Source of the DNA: Nitrosomonas sp.
Lineage (GTDB): Bacteria > Pseudomonadota > Gammaproteobacteria > Burkholderiales > Nitrosomonadaceae
Length of the DNA: 7,426 nt
Direction of reading: 5' to 3'
Assembly (NCBI GenBank): GCA_005779435.1
Contig: SXJH01000226.1
Coordinates: 1 to 7,426, forward strand
The notes under the pieces: generated by a model
Told to the model about the DNA's origin: nothing
Databases searched by the model: none
What the model saw: the letters and a program-made list of their open reading frames with translations, nothing else
Shown here: piece by piece, positions 1 through 5,916 of the stretch
How positions within the stretch are numbered: the stretch's first letter is position 1
Layout: every line of letters starts with the position of its first letter
Made by a program: the position numbers and the translations under genes

Positions 1-1
1 C

Positions 2-94
2 TCTGAAATAAACAATAAAAAATCGATGAGAATTGATGCGCTTGGAGATCGTGTTTTGGCACATGATTTTTTTGAACGAACAGAACAAGGATAA
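2..94 (+). CDS. 3' end of an upstream gene, possibly hflX (partial)
   Basis: This is the only forward frame open from the window edge; it gives about 30 residues ending GDRVLAHDFFERTEQG before a TAA. The stop lies 3 bases before the hflK ATG, and its last codons contain the hflK ribosome binding site, the tight packing expected inside an operon. In betaproteobacteria the gene before hflK is commonly hflX, a ribosome-associated GTPase, so this is the natural guess. The visible tail carries no GTPase motif and I do not recognise it on its own, so identity is inferred from position only. Confidence 0.45.
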   Translation, partial: SEINNKKSMRIDALGDRVLAHDFFERTEQG

Positions 95-97
95 TTT

Positions 98-1279
98 ATG
101 GGATTAAATGATCCACAATGGGGAAAAAATAAGGGCGACTCCGGTCCGCCGGATTTGGACGACGTACTGCACAATGTCAACAAAAAAATCAATAATATTT
201 TTGGACAAAAGAAAGGCGGAGGTAACGACGAAGGATCGCCACCTCCCGGTCCGAAACAACACAGCGGCGGAAGTATTGCGACAATCCTCGGCCTGCTGGC
301 GGTGGTATGGTTAGGCAGCGGCCTTTATATCGTAGACGAGGGGCATCGAGGCGTTGTTTTGCGTTTTGGCGAATATGCCGATACGACACAAGCCGGTTTG
401 CGTTGGCATATGCCGTATCCAGTTGAGAAAGTTGAGATTGTAAACGTTAGCCAGGTTCGTACCGTTGAAATTGGTTATCGTAATAATGTCAGAAGTAAAG
501 TGTTGCGCGAATCGCTGATGCTAACCGACGATGAAAACATTATCGATATTCAGTTTGCCGTTCAATACATATTGAACAACCCTGAAAACTTTTTGTTTAA
601 GAACAGAAATCCAGATGAGGCGGTGCTTCAAGCAGCGGAAACAGCAATCAGACAAGTTATCGGCAAAAGCAAAATGGATTATGTTTTATACGAAGGCCGC
701 GAACAAGTTGCCGCGAATGCGACACAGTTGATGCAAAAAATATTGGATCGGTATGAGATAGGAATCTCGATTAGTAGAGTGACGATGCAAAACGCACAGC
801 CACCTGAGCAAGTTCAAGCGGCATTCGACGATGCGGTGAAAGCCGGGCAAGACAGAGAACGTCAAAAAAATGAAGGGCAGGCCTATGCGAACGATGTCAT
901 TCCTAGGGCAGTGGGTAATGCGGCACGGTTAATCCAGGAATCCGAAGGATATAAACAGCGTGTCATCGTTAGCGCGGAGGGTGATGCCAGTCGTTTTGAG
1001 CAAATTCTCACTGAATACAGTAAGGCACCAAAAGTTACCCGAGAGCGCTTGTACCTCGATATGATGCAACAGGTACTATCGAATACCAGCAAGATTGTGG
1101 TTGATCAGAAGAATGGCAATAATCTGCTGTATTTGCCGTTAGATAAATTAATTAATATGGGTGGCGGTTCATCGACAGTTTCATCCGTGGTAGCGCAACC
1201 TGTAATTCAGGAATCGGCACCGGATAGTAGTTTGAGAGCGCGGGAATCGTTTCGCAGTCGTGATCGGGAGATAAGATAA
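98..1279 (+). CDS. hflK: HflK, membrane SPFH/Band-7 subunit of the FtsH-modulating HflKC complex
   Basis: HflK pairs with HflC in a large inner-membrane assembly that surrounds the FtsH protease and limits its attack on membrane substrates. The 393-residue protein has the typical HflK layout. Residues 1-57 are a polar Gly/Pro/Lys-rich cytoplasmic tail carrying the HflK N-terminal signature (PQWGKNKGDSGPPDLDDV). One transmembrane helix spans about 59-78 (IATILGLLAVVWLGSGLYIV). A Band-7/SPFH domain begins at the DEGHRGVVLRFGEY segment and runs to about residue 270, followed by a charged helical stretch and a low-complexity polar tail ending SRDREIR. The length is close to the roughly 420 residues of the E. 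coli protein. The start ATG has a good ribosome binding site, AAGGA at 87-91, with a 6-base gap. The stop directly abuts the hflC start, so the two are surely co-transcribed and probably translationally coupled. No lesion is visible. Confidence 0.96.
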   Translation: MGLNDPQWGKNKGDSGPPDLDDVLHNVNKKINNIFGQKKGGGNDEGSPPPGPKQHSGGSIATILGLLAVVWLGSGLYIVDEGHRGVVLRFGEYADTTQAGLRWHMPYPVEKVEIVNVSQVRTVEIGYRNNVRSKVLRESLMLTDDENIIDIQFAVQYILNNPENFLFKNRNPDEAVLQAAETAIRQVIGKSKMDYVLYEGREQVAANATQLMQKILDRYEIGISISRVTMQNAQPPEQVQAAFDDAVKAGQDRERQKNEGQAYANDVIPRAVGNAARLIQESEGYKQRVIVSAEGDASRFEQILTEYSKAPKVTRERLYLDMMQQVLSNTSKIVVDQKNGNNLLYLPLDKLINMGGGSSTVSSVVAQPVIQESAPDSSLRARESFRSRDREIR

Positions 1280-2155
1280 ATGAAAAGCTTTATGTCAACA
1301 TTATCGATTATCGTCGTTACGATATTTTTCTTGGGTAGCTCGGCTATCTACATCGTTGATGAACGCCAGCAAGCTATTTTGTTTCAGTTGGGTGAAGTGA
1401 TCGATGTTAAAACAGAGCCGGGATTGTATTTCAAGATTCCGGTTGCACAAAATGTGCGCTATTTCGAGAAGCGTATTTTGACAATGGATACAGAGGAACC
1501 TGAGCGTTTTATTACTTCGGAAAAGAAAAACGTTTTGGTGGATTTGTTCGTCAAATGGCGCATTATCGATGTAAAACAATATTATATCAGCGTACGCGGC
1601 GATGAAAGTCTGGCTCAAACGCGTCTGGCTCAAACCATTAATGCCAGCTTGCGGGATGAGTTTGGTAATAGAACAGTGCACGATGTTGTTTCAGGGGAAC
1701 GGGATGTAATTATGGAAATCATGCGCCAAAAGGCGGATAACGATGCGCGCTCGATCGGCGTTGAGGTTGTCGACGTTCGCCTGAAACGTGTCGATTTGCC
1801 GCAAGAAGTAAGCGAATCCGTTTATCGCCGCATGGAAGCGGAACGTAAACGAGTGGCCAATGAATTACGCTCGACCGGTGCGGCCGAATCCGAAAAGATT
1901 CGCGCAGACGCCGATAAACAGCGCGAAATTATTTTGGCGGAAGCCTATCGCGAAGCGCAAAAAACCATGGGTGATGGCGATAGCCAGGCAGCGGCAACAT
2001 ACGCTGCGGCGTTTCAGAAAGATTCTGAGTTTTACGCCTTTTGGCGTAGTATCGATGCCTATAAGCAGTCATTTAAAAACAAGAGCGATATGATGGTGCT
2101 CGAACCGACTTCCGATTTCTTCAAATATCTGAAGAATCCGGCGGTCAGCAAATAA
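1280..2155 (+). CDS. hflC: HflC, membrane SPFH/Band-7 partner of HflK
   Basis: HflC is the second subunit of the HflKC complex that regulates FtsH at the inner membrane. The 291-residue protein has a short N-terminus with one membrane helix at about 6-26. The SPFH domain starts at YIVDERQQAILFQLGEV and continues through EPGLYFKIP and TSEKKNVLVDLFVKWRI. A long charged helix at about 182-235 contains the family hallmark RSTGAAESEKIRADADKQRE. The C-terminal segment, EFYAFWRSIDAYKQSF to FFKYL, is typical. It is shorter than E. coli HflC (about 334 residues), but as I recall this length is normal in betaproteobacteria. The ATG follows the hflK TAA with no gap, and the ribosome binding site GGGAG (1266-1270) lies inside the end of hflK. 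A 13-bp direct repeat at 1608-1635 encodes SLAQTRLAQT without disturbing the domain. Confidence 0.96.
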   Translation: MKSFMSTLSIIVVTIFFLGSSAIYIVDERQQAILFQLGEVIDVKTEPGLYFKIPVAQNVRYFEKRILTMDTEEPERFITSEKKNVLVDLFVKWRIIDVKQYYISVRGDESLAQTRLAQTINASLRDEFGNRTVHDVVSGERDVIMEIMRQKADNDARSIGVEVVDVRLKRVDLPQEVSESVYRRMEAERKRVANELRSTGAAESEKIRADADKQREIILAEAYREAQKTMGDGDSQAAATYAAAFQKDSEFYAFWRSIDAYKQSFKNKSDMMVLEPTSDFFKYLKNPAVSK

Positions 2156-2162
2156 ATAAGAA

Positions 2163-2179
2163 ATCGCAATGAAAGCGAT
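2163..2179 (+). other. Small hairpin just after hflC
   Basis: ATCGC at 2163-2167 and GCGAT at 2175-2179 form a 5-bp stem with a 7-base loop, starting 7 bases after the hflC stop. No T-run follows, so it is not a canonical terminator. It could protect the 3' end of the mRNA or be chance; no function can be claimed. Confidence 0.25.
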
Positions 2180-2225
2180 AGAAGTAAAATATAACAACTT
2201 ATTTTGAATATTCGTAATGTAGAGT

Positions 2226-2277
2226 AGAAGCTCTGAAAATCGCAAACGGTAGTTGATTACGCCAGAGCTTCTTTTTT
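2226..2277 (+). terminator. Probable Rho-independent terminator after hflC, with an unusually long loop
   Basis: AGAAGCTCTG (2226-2235) and CAGAGCTTCT (2263-2272) are perfect 10-bp complements, and the right arm runs into six Ts (2272-2277). The stem plus U-tract is the terminator signature, and its place between hflC and the next gene fits. The loop is 27 bases, much longer than usual, so folding may be slower and termination partial. If it works, the DUF2065-hisZ-purA group needs its own promoter or depends on read-through. I found no convincing promoter in 2278-2331. Confidence 0.6.
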
Positions 2278-2331
2278 ATTCACCGGTATTTTTGTTCAAA
2301 TATCCACCTGATTAAGCAGGAATTATCGCGT

Positions 2332-2517
2332 ATGTGGGAAACTTTTTTGAACGCTGTTGCATTGATGTTGGTTTTAGAAGGGATGCTGCCGTTTTTATCC
2401 CCGCAGACATGGCGCGAGGCGTTTAAGAAAATGACCGAAATTAATGATAGTCAAATTCGTTTTATCGGCTTGACTTCCATGCTGATAGGCTTGGCATTGC
2501 TTCTTATCGTTAGTTGA
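2332..2517 (+). CDS. DUF2065 (YjeT-family) small inner-membrane protein
   Basis: This 61-residue protein has two hydrophobic segments, about residues 5-22 and 43-60, joined by a short polar loop (SPQTWREAFKKMTEINDSQIR). The pattern LMLVLEGMLPFLSPQTWR in the first helix matches the DUF2065/YjeT family, whose E. coli member also lies next to hflKC and purA. The family has no established biochemical role. Because it keeps company with HflKC it may be an accessory of membrane quality control, which is inference from neighbourhood only. The ATG is preceded by AGGAA at 2318-2322 with a 9-base gap. A 4-bp stem (CCTG 2307-2310 with CAGG 2317-2320) could partly cover that site. Normal length, no lesion. 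Confidence 0.88.
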   Translation: MWETFLNAVALMLVLEGMLPFLSPQTWREAFKKMTEINDSQIRFIGLTSMLIGLALLLIVS

Positions 2518-2565
2518 TTTTTCCTCCCTAAATTCCTATTCGTCAATTAATTGTCAACTACAAGC

Positions 2566-3717
2566 ATGCGCAATTGGCTTCTTCCAGAGTATGTCGAAGA
2601 TATTCTCCCGGCTGAAGCGTTGCATATCGAAACAATTCGTCGTCAGATTCTCGATTTACTAAGAGTGCATGGCTATCAGCTTGTGATACCGCCGCTTTTG
2701 GAATATGTGGAATCGTTATTAACCGGCAGCGGCAGCGACATGGATTTGCATATGTTTCGCGTGATCGATCAACTCAGCGGACGAATGATGGGTGTACGTG
2801 CCGATATGACGCCGCAAGCGGCGAGGATAGATGCGCATTTATTGAATTTAGAAGGCATTACACGCTTATGTTACGCAGCTAGCGTGCTGCATACCCTGCC
2901 TTCCAATATCACGCAAACGCGAGAACCGCTGCAAATCGGTGCAGAGCTTTACGGTCATTCCGGTTTGGAAAGCGATATTGAAGTGCAGCAACTCATGCTC
3001 AAGTGCTTGTCGTTATCGGGCATCGATCAAGTTCACTTGAATTTGGGGCATGTGGCAGTATTCCGTGGATTAATCAAAATTGCCAATGTATCGCGAGATT
3101 TCGAAAAGGAATTGTTTTCAGCATTACAGGCAAAAGATATTTCAACTTTGCAAGAGTTATGTGCCCATATACCCAGTCCTGTACGCGAGGCGTTTTTGTT
3201 GTTGCCTGAATTGTATGGCGATAAATCTATTTTAATCGAGGCCAGAAAACGATTGCCGGATTATCCGGAAATTGTTGCAGCGTTAAATGAACTCGACAGG
3301 GTTGAAGAAGAATTAAGATCTTCGGTCGGTGCGATTGCGTTCGATTTGGCCGATTTACGCGGCTATCACTATCATACCGGAATAGTGTTTGCTGCTTATG
3401 CGCGAGGCAGCTCAAATACAATTGCCTTGGGCGGCCGCTACGATGACATTGGAAAAGCATTTGGTCGCGCACGCCCTGCAACGGGTTTTAGCATGGATTT
3501 AAGAGATATTTCCAGATTGATTAAAACGAAATCGTACCCCGCAGCAATACGAGCACCGTATCAAAAAAATAATCAAACATTAAATAAGTTGATTGCGCAA
3601 TTGCGCGAATCGGGACAAATTGTCGTCGTGGAATTGCCGGAACAAAAGGGAATTTTCCCGGATTGCGACCGGCGAATCGTCATGCGCGACGGGCAATGGG
3701 TAGTTGAGCCGATTTGA
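2566..3717 (+). CDS. hisZ: HisZ, HisRS-like regulatory subunit of ATP phosphoribosyltransferase
   Basis: HisZ pairs with the short form of HisG to make the octameric enzyme that starts histidine biosynthesis (ATP + PRPP to phosphoribosyl-ATP), and it transmits histidine feedback inhibition. The 383-residue protein carries the class II histidyl-tRNA synthetase core: RADMTPQAAR (78-87), motif-2-like REPLQIGAELYG (119-130), RGYHYHTGIVF (265-275, in place of the synthetase RGLDYYTG), and GGRYDDIG (289-296). The usual anticodon-binding domain is absent; a short C-terminal segment (about 335-383) replaces it. That domain loss and the altered signature separate HisZ from HisS. I place the start at ATG 2566, giving MRNWLLPEYVEDILP, the usual HisZ beginning. 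An in-frame TTG at 2551 would add five residues. Neither start has a recognisable ribosome binding site. The gene lies 34 bases before purA, probably in the same transcript. Confidence 0.93.
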   Translation: MRNWLLPEYVEDILPAEALHIETIRRQILDLLRVHGYQLVIPPLLEYVESLLTGSGSDMDLHMFRVIDQLSGRMMGVRADMTPQAARIDAHLLNLEGITRLCYAASVLHTLPSNITQTREPLQIGAELYGHSGLESDIEVQQLMLKCLSLSGIDQVHLNLGHVAVFRGLIKIANVSRDFEKELFSALQAKDISTLQELCAHIPSPVREAFLLLPELYGDKSILIEARKRLPDYPEIVAALNELDRVEEELRSSVGAIAFDLADLRGYHYHTGIVFAAYARGSSNTIALGGRYDDIGKAFGRARPATGFSMDLRDISRLIKTKSYPAAIRAPYQKNNQTLNKLIAQLRESGQIVVVELPEQKGIFPDCDRRIVMRDGQWVVEPI

Positions 3718-3751
3718 CGGATAAAAACTAAGTTTTCAGAGATTGAGAAAT

Positions 3752-5047
3752 ATGACAAAAAATGTAGTTGTCATCGGCACGCAATGGGGTGACGAAGGAA
3801 AAGGAAAAATTGTCGATTGGTTGACCGATCATGCGCAAGGCGTGGTGCGATTTCAAGGCGGCCATAACGCCGGGCACACTTTGGTGATCGGCAATAAAAA
3901 GACCGTATTGCACCTCATTCCTTCCGGCATTTTGCGAGCCCATGTTATGTGCTATATCGGAAACGGTGTGGTTATTTCGCCGGAAGCGTTGCTGCAAGAG
4001 ATTGACACTTTAGAGCAAAATGGTATCGATGTCAGCGGTCGTTTACGCATCAGCGAAGCGTGCCCGCTTATCCTGCCGTGTCATATCGCTTTGGATAACG
4101 CACGCGAGAATGCCAGAGGTGTGGGGAAAATCGGTACCACCGCTCGCGGTATCGGACCGGCTTACGAAGATAAAGTAGCTCGGCGCGCGATTCGATTGCA
4201 AGATTTATTTTATCGAGATCGCTTGGCGGCAAAATTGGGTGAAATGCTCGATTATCACAATTTCGTATTGAAAAATTATTTCCAGGCTCCCGTTGTCGAT
4301 TTTCAGAAAACGATGGATGATGCATTAGCGCAATCCGAACGTATCAAACCGATGGTCGCCGATGTGTCCGAATTATTATTCAACGCACAAAAATCCGGCC
4401 ACAATTTATTGTTCGAAGGCGCTCAAGGAGCAATGCTCGACGTGGATCACGGCACTTATCCGTTTGTTACCTCCAGTAACTGTGTAGCGGGCGCTGCTGC
4501 GCCGGGTAGCGGAGTAGGGCCGCAAATGCTGCAGTATGTATTGGGAATTACCAAAGCGTATACAACACGCGTTGGATCCGGCCCATTTCCAACGGAACTG
4601 GATGATGATATCGGTAAACATCTGGCCACGCGCGGTCATGAATTCGGCTCTACGACCGGTCGGCCGAGACGTTGCGGGTGGTTTGACGCAGTTGCACTGA
4701 AACGCTCGATTCAAATCAATGGCGTTACCGGGCTATGTATTACCAAACTGGATGTATTGGACGGTGTGGAAAGCCTTAATTTGGGTATCGGTTATAAGTT
4801 GAGCGACGGCAAGCGTAGTAATGTCTTGCCCGTAGGTGCGGAGAATCTCGACAATTGCGAACCGATTTACGAGGAAATTCCTGGCTGGTCGGAAAATACT
4901 GCCGGTATCAGAACGTTTTCCCAATTGCCGAAAGCCGCACAAAACTATCTGAAGCGCCTGGAGGAGGTATGCGAAATTCCGATCGACATGATTTCAACCG
5001 GTCCGGAAAGAGAAGACACCATCTTGCTGCGGCATCCATTTGAGTAA
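3752..5047 (+). CDS. purA: PurA, adenylosuccinate synthetase
   Basis: PurA joins IMP and aspartate, using GTP, to form adenylosuccinate, the first committed step from IMP to AMP. The 431-residue protein matches the bacterial family length (E. coli 432). Visible landmarks are the N-terminal loop QWGDEGKGK (11-19) with the catalytic Asp14, GHNAGH (37-42) ending in the catalytic His42, TTARGIGPAYEDK (129-141) with the signature lysine, then FEGAQGAMLDVDHGTYPFVTSSN, TRVGSGPFPTEL, FGSTTGRPRRCGW and TKLDVLDG. I chose ATG 3752 (MTKNVVVIGTQWGDEG) over an in-frame TTG at 3743, because families of this type begin here; GAGA just upstream is a weak ribosome binding site. It follows hisZ by 34 bases. No missing catalytic residue or frame break is seen. 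Confidence 0.97.
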   Translation: MTKNVVVIGTQWGDEGKGKIVDWLTDHAQGVVRFQGGHNAGHTLVIGNKKTVLHLIPSGILRAHVMCYIGNGVVISPEALLQEIDTLEQNGIDVSGRLRISEACPLILPCHIALDNARENARGVGKIGTTARGIGPAYEDKVARRAIRLQDLFYRDRLAAKLGEMLDYHNFVLKNYFQAPVVDFQKTMDDALAQSERIKPMVADVSELLFNAQKSGHNLLFEGAQGAMLDVDHGTYPFVTSSNCVAGAAAPGSGVGPQMLQYVLGITKAYTTRVGSGPFPTELDDDIGKHLATRGHEFGSTTGRPRRCGWFDAVALKRSIQINGVTGLCITKLDVLDGVESLNLGIGYKLSDGKRSNVLPVGAENLDNCEPIYEEIPGWSENTAGIRTFSQLPKAAQNYLKRLEEVCEIPIDMISTGPEREDTILLRHPFE

Positions 5048-5104
5048 TCTTGGTTTTCGAATAATTGATACTCGTTGCGATCAAACATCGCCAATATCGC
5101 TAAT

Positions 5105-5121
5105 TTAAGGAGACGCTGATT
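5105..5121 (+). repeat. Left terminal inverted repeat of the MITE-like element
   Basis: TTAAGGAGACGCTGATT here is the inverse complement of 5239-5255 with a single mismatch in 17 positions (G at 5112 where the other arm implies A). The outer TTAA is itself a palindrome, so it may be a target-site duplication rather than part of the repeat. Confidence 0.85.
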
Positions 5122-5251
5122 CATTCGGCGAACGAGATGAAGCACGAGGCGCACGGAACGCAGCAACCGAGACATACTGACAAAATAGGCGAAGCAGCGA
5201 GTGCCGCGCAACGAAGTGATTCGCTCGTACAGTCAATAAATCAGCGTTTCC
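5109..5251. mobile_element. MITE-like non-autonomous element, 143 bp, flanked by TTAA
   Basis: The stretch begins GGAGACGCTGATT and ends AATCAGCGTTTCC, near-perfect inverted copies, with TTAA immediately outside on both sides (5105-5108 and 5252-5255). Similarity between the arms continues inward with mismatches: an ATT triplet, six unrelated bases, then ACGAG occur at the same offset in both arms. No gene for a transposase fits inside. Short length, terminal inverted repeats and a candidate 4-bp target duplication are the marks of a miniature inverted-repeat transposable element, moved by a full-length insertion sequence elsewhere in the genome. TTAA-type targets occur in the IS5 family, so that is a possible parent, but this is inference. 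It lies between purA and the acetyltransferase gene and ends 8 bases before the latter's likely ATG. Confidence 0.75.
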
Positions 5252-5255
5252 TTAA
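5239..5255 (-). repeat. Right terminal inverted repeat of the MITE-like element
   Basis: AATCAGCGTTTCCTTAA is the partner of the arm at 5105-5121, 16 of 17 positions complementary. It ends 4 bases before the ATG at 5260, so the element reaches right up to the acetyltransferase gene. Confidence 0.85.
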
Positions 5256-5259
5256 GCTC

Positions 5260-5697
5260 ATGCACTGGGAACTTCCCGTCCATATTGTCCGCTGGCAAGA
5301 TGAAGCGGATAAGCTGCGTTTCATACGTACAGTGGTTTTTATTCAAGAACAACAAGTTCCTGTCGAATTGGAATGGGACGAATTCGATGCTGTCGGTATC
5401 CATGCGCTCGCACTCAATTCCGAAGGACAGCCGATTGGAACCGCAAGGTTATTGCCTGACGGTCATATCGGACGTATGGCTGTTTTAAAGCAATGGCGCG
5501 GCATGGGTGTTGGACGCGCGATTCTGCAGGCGATTTTGCACGAATTGACCCAACGGCGCGCATCAAAAGCAATACTCAATGCGCAAATCAGTGCGATTGG
5601 TTTTTATGAGAAATTCGGATTTCGTCCTGAAGGAGCGGTATTTCTTGAAGCCAATATCCCTCATATCAAAATGATACTTTCCTTAGAAAATATCTAA
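5260..5697 (+). CDS. GNAT-family N-acetyltransferase
   Basis: GNAT enzymes move an acetyl group from acetyl-CoA to an amine; the substrate of this one cannot be told from sequence. From ATG 5260 the protein has 145 residues: an N-terminal part VFIQEQQVPVELEWDEFD typical of a compact bacterial GNAT group, the strand GTARLLPDGHIGRMAVL, the acetyl-CoA loop WRGMGVGRAI (79-88, RGMGVG being the pyrophosphate-binding turn), and the motif-B segment AQISAIGFYEKFGF (108-121). The frame stays open upstream to ATG 5137, adding 41 residues, but these are encoded almost wholly by the inverted-repeat element and look unrelated to the fold. I therefore prefer ATG 5260, which starts a few residues before the first strand, as usual. 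No ribosome binding site precedes either start. The stop TAA is followed at once by TAG. Transcription may come from purA read-through. Confidence 0.85.
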   Translation: MHWELPVHIVRWQDEADKLRFIRTVVFIQEQQVPVELEWDEFDAVGIHALALNSEGQPIGTARLLPDGHIGRMAVLKQWRGMGVGRAILQAILHELTQRRASKAILNAQISAIGFYEKFGFRPEGAVFLEANIPHIKMILSLENI

Positions 5698-5700
5698 TAG

Positions 5701-5736
5701 CATGATTTATTATAATTAAATATTGACTCATGTTTT
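5701..5736 (+). terminator. Weak possible terminator after the acetyltransferase gene
   Basis: CATGA (5701-5705) and TCATG (5728-5732) are complementary, enclose a very AT-rich 22-base stretch, and are followed by four Ts. The stem is only 5 bp, so this is a weak candidate. It sits in the right place, between a gene end and an independently promoted operon. Confidence 0.25.
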
Positions 5737-5774
5737 GTGTATCCCGCAGACTCACAACTTATTTGTCAATCGCT

Positions 5775-5804
5775 CTTGAAATTCCAATAGGTAAACCATA
5801 TTAT
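5775..5804 (+). promoter_or_regulatory. groESL promoter, overlapping sigma-32 and sigma-70 elements
   Basis: CTTGAAA (5775-5781), a 13-base spacer and ACCATAT (5795-5801) match the heat-shock sigma-32 consensus (CTTGAAA, 13-14 bases, CCCATNT) with one mismatch. The same stretch also reads as a sigma-70 promoter: TTGAAA (5776-5781), exactly 17 bases, TATTAT (5799-5804). Transcription would start about 5808-5812, inside the CIRCE operator, which is the arrangement expected for repression by HrcA. The groES leader is then roughly 105 bases long. Confidence 0.75.
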
Positions 5805-5830
5805 CAGCACTCTAGGCTATAGAGTGCTAA
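5804..5830 (+). promoter_or_regulatory. CIRCE operator (HrcA binding site)
   Basis: TCAGCACTC, nine bases, GAGTGCTAA. The consensus is TTAGCACTC-N9-GAGTGCTAA, so the right half is perfect and the left half has one change (T to C at 5805). CIRCE is bound by the repressor HrcA, whose activity depends on GroE, giving feedback control of chaperonin level. Position overlaps the predicted transcription start and lies about 86 bases before groES, as usual for this operon. Confidence 0.95.
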
Positions 5831-5916
5831 AACGCCAGTGATAGGTGTTATGGCCGTTATGAAAATTCAAGTACATATAATCACTATTGATGAAAATTTT
5901 AACAGGAGAAAACAAC

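Noticed and set aside
1301..1681. 126-residue minus-strand frame opposite hflC
   Set aside because: Lies wholly within well-conserved hflC coding sequence and has no recognisable domain.
2551..2565. TTG at 2551 as the hisZ start
   Set aside because: It adds five residues before the usual HisZ beginning MRNWLLPEY and has no ribosome binding site, so ATG 2566 is preferred.
3743..3751. TTG at 3743 as the purA start
   Set aside because: ATG 3752 gives the standard PurA N-terminus and family length, and GAGA upstream is better placed for it.
5075..5094. Hairpin after purA (GCGAT 5077-5081 with ATCGC 5087-5091, 5-base loop)
   Set aside because: Short stem with a bulge if extended and no T-run after it, so it cannot be claimed as a terminator of the purA transcript.
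5065..5104. Possible promoter (TTGATA at 5065-5070) for the acetyltransferase gene upstream of the inverted-repeat element
   Set aside because: No acceptable -10 hexamer occurs at 15-19 bases downstream.
4945..5211. 88-residue minus-strand frame across the purA end and the inverted-repeat element
   Set aside because: It crosses the purA coding end and the MITE-like element, resembles no family I know, and has no promoter or ribosome binding site. It is most likely a chance open frame.
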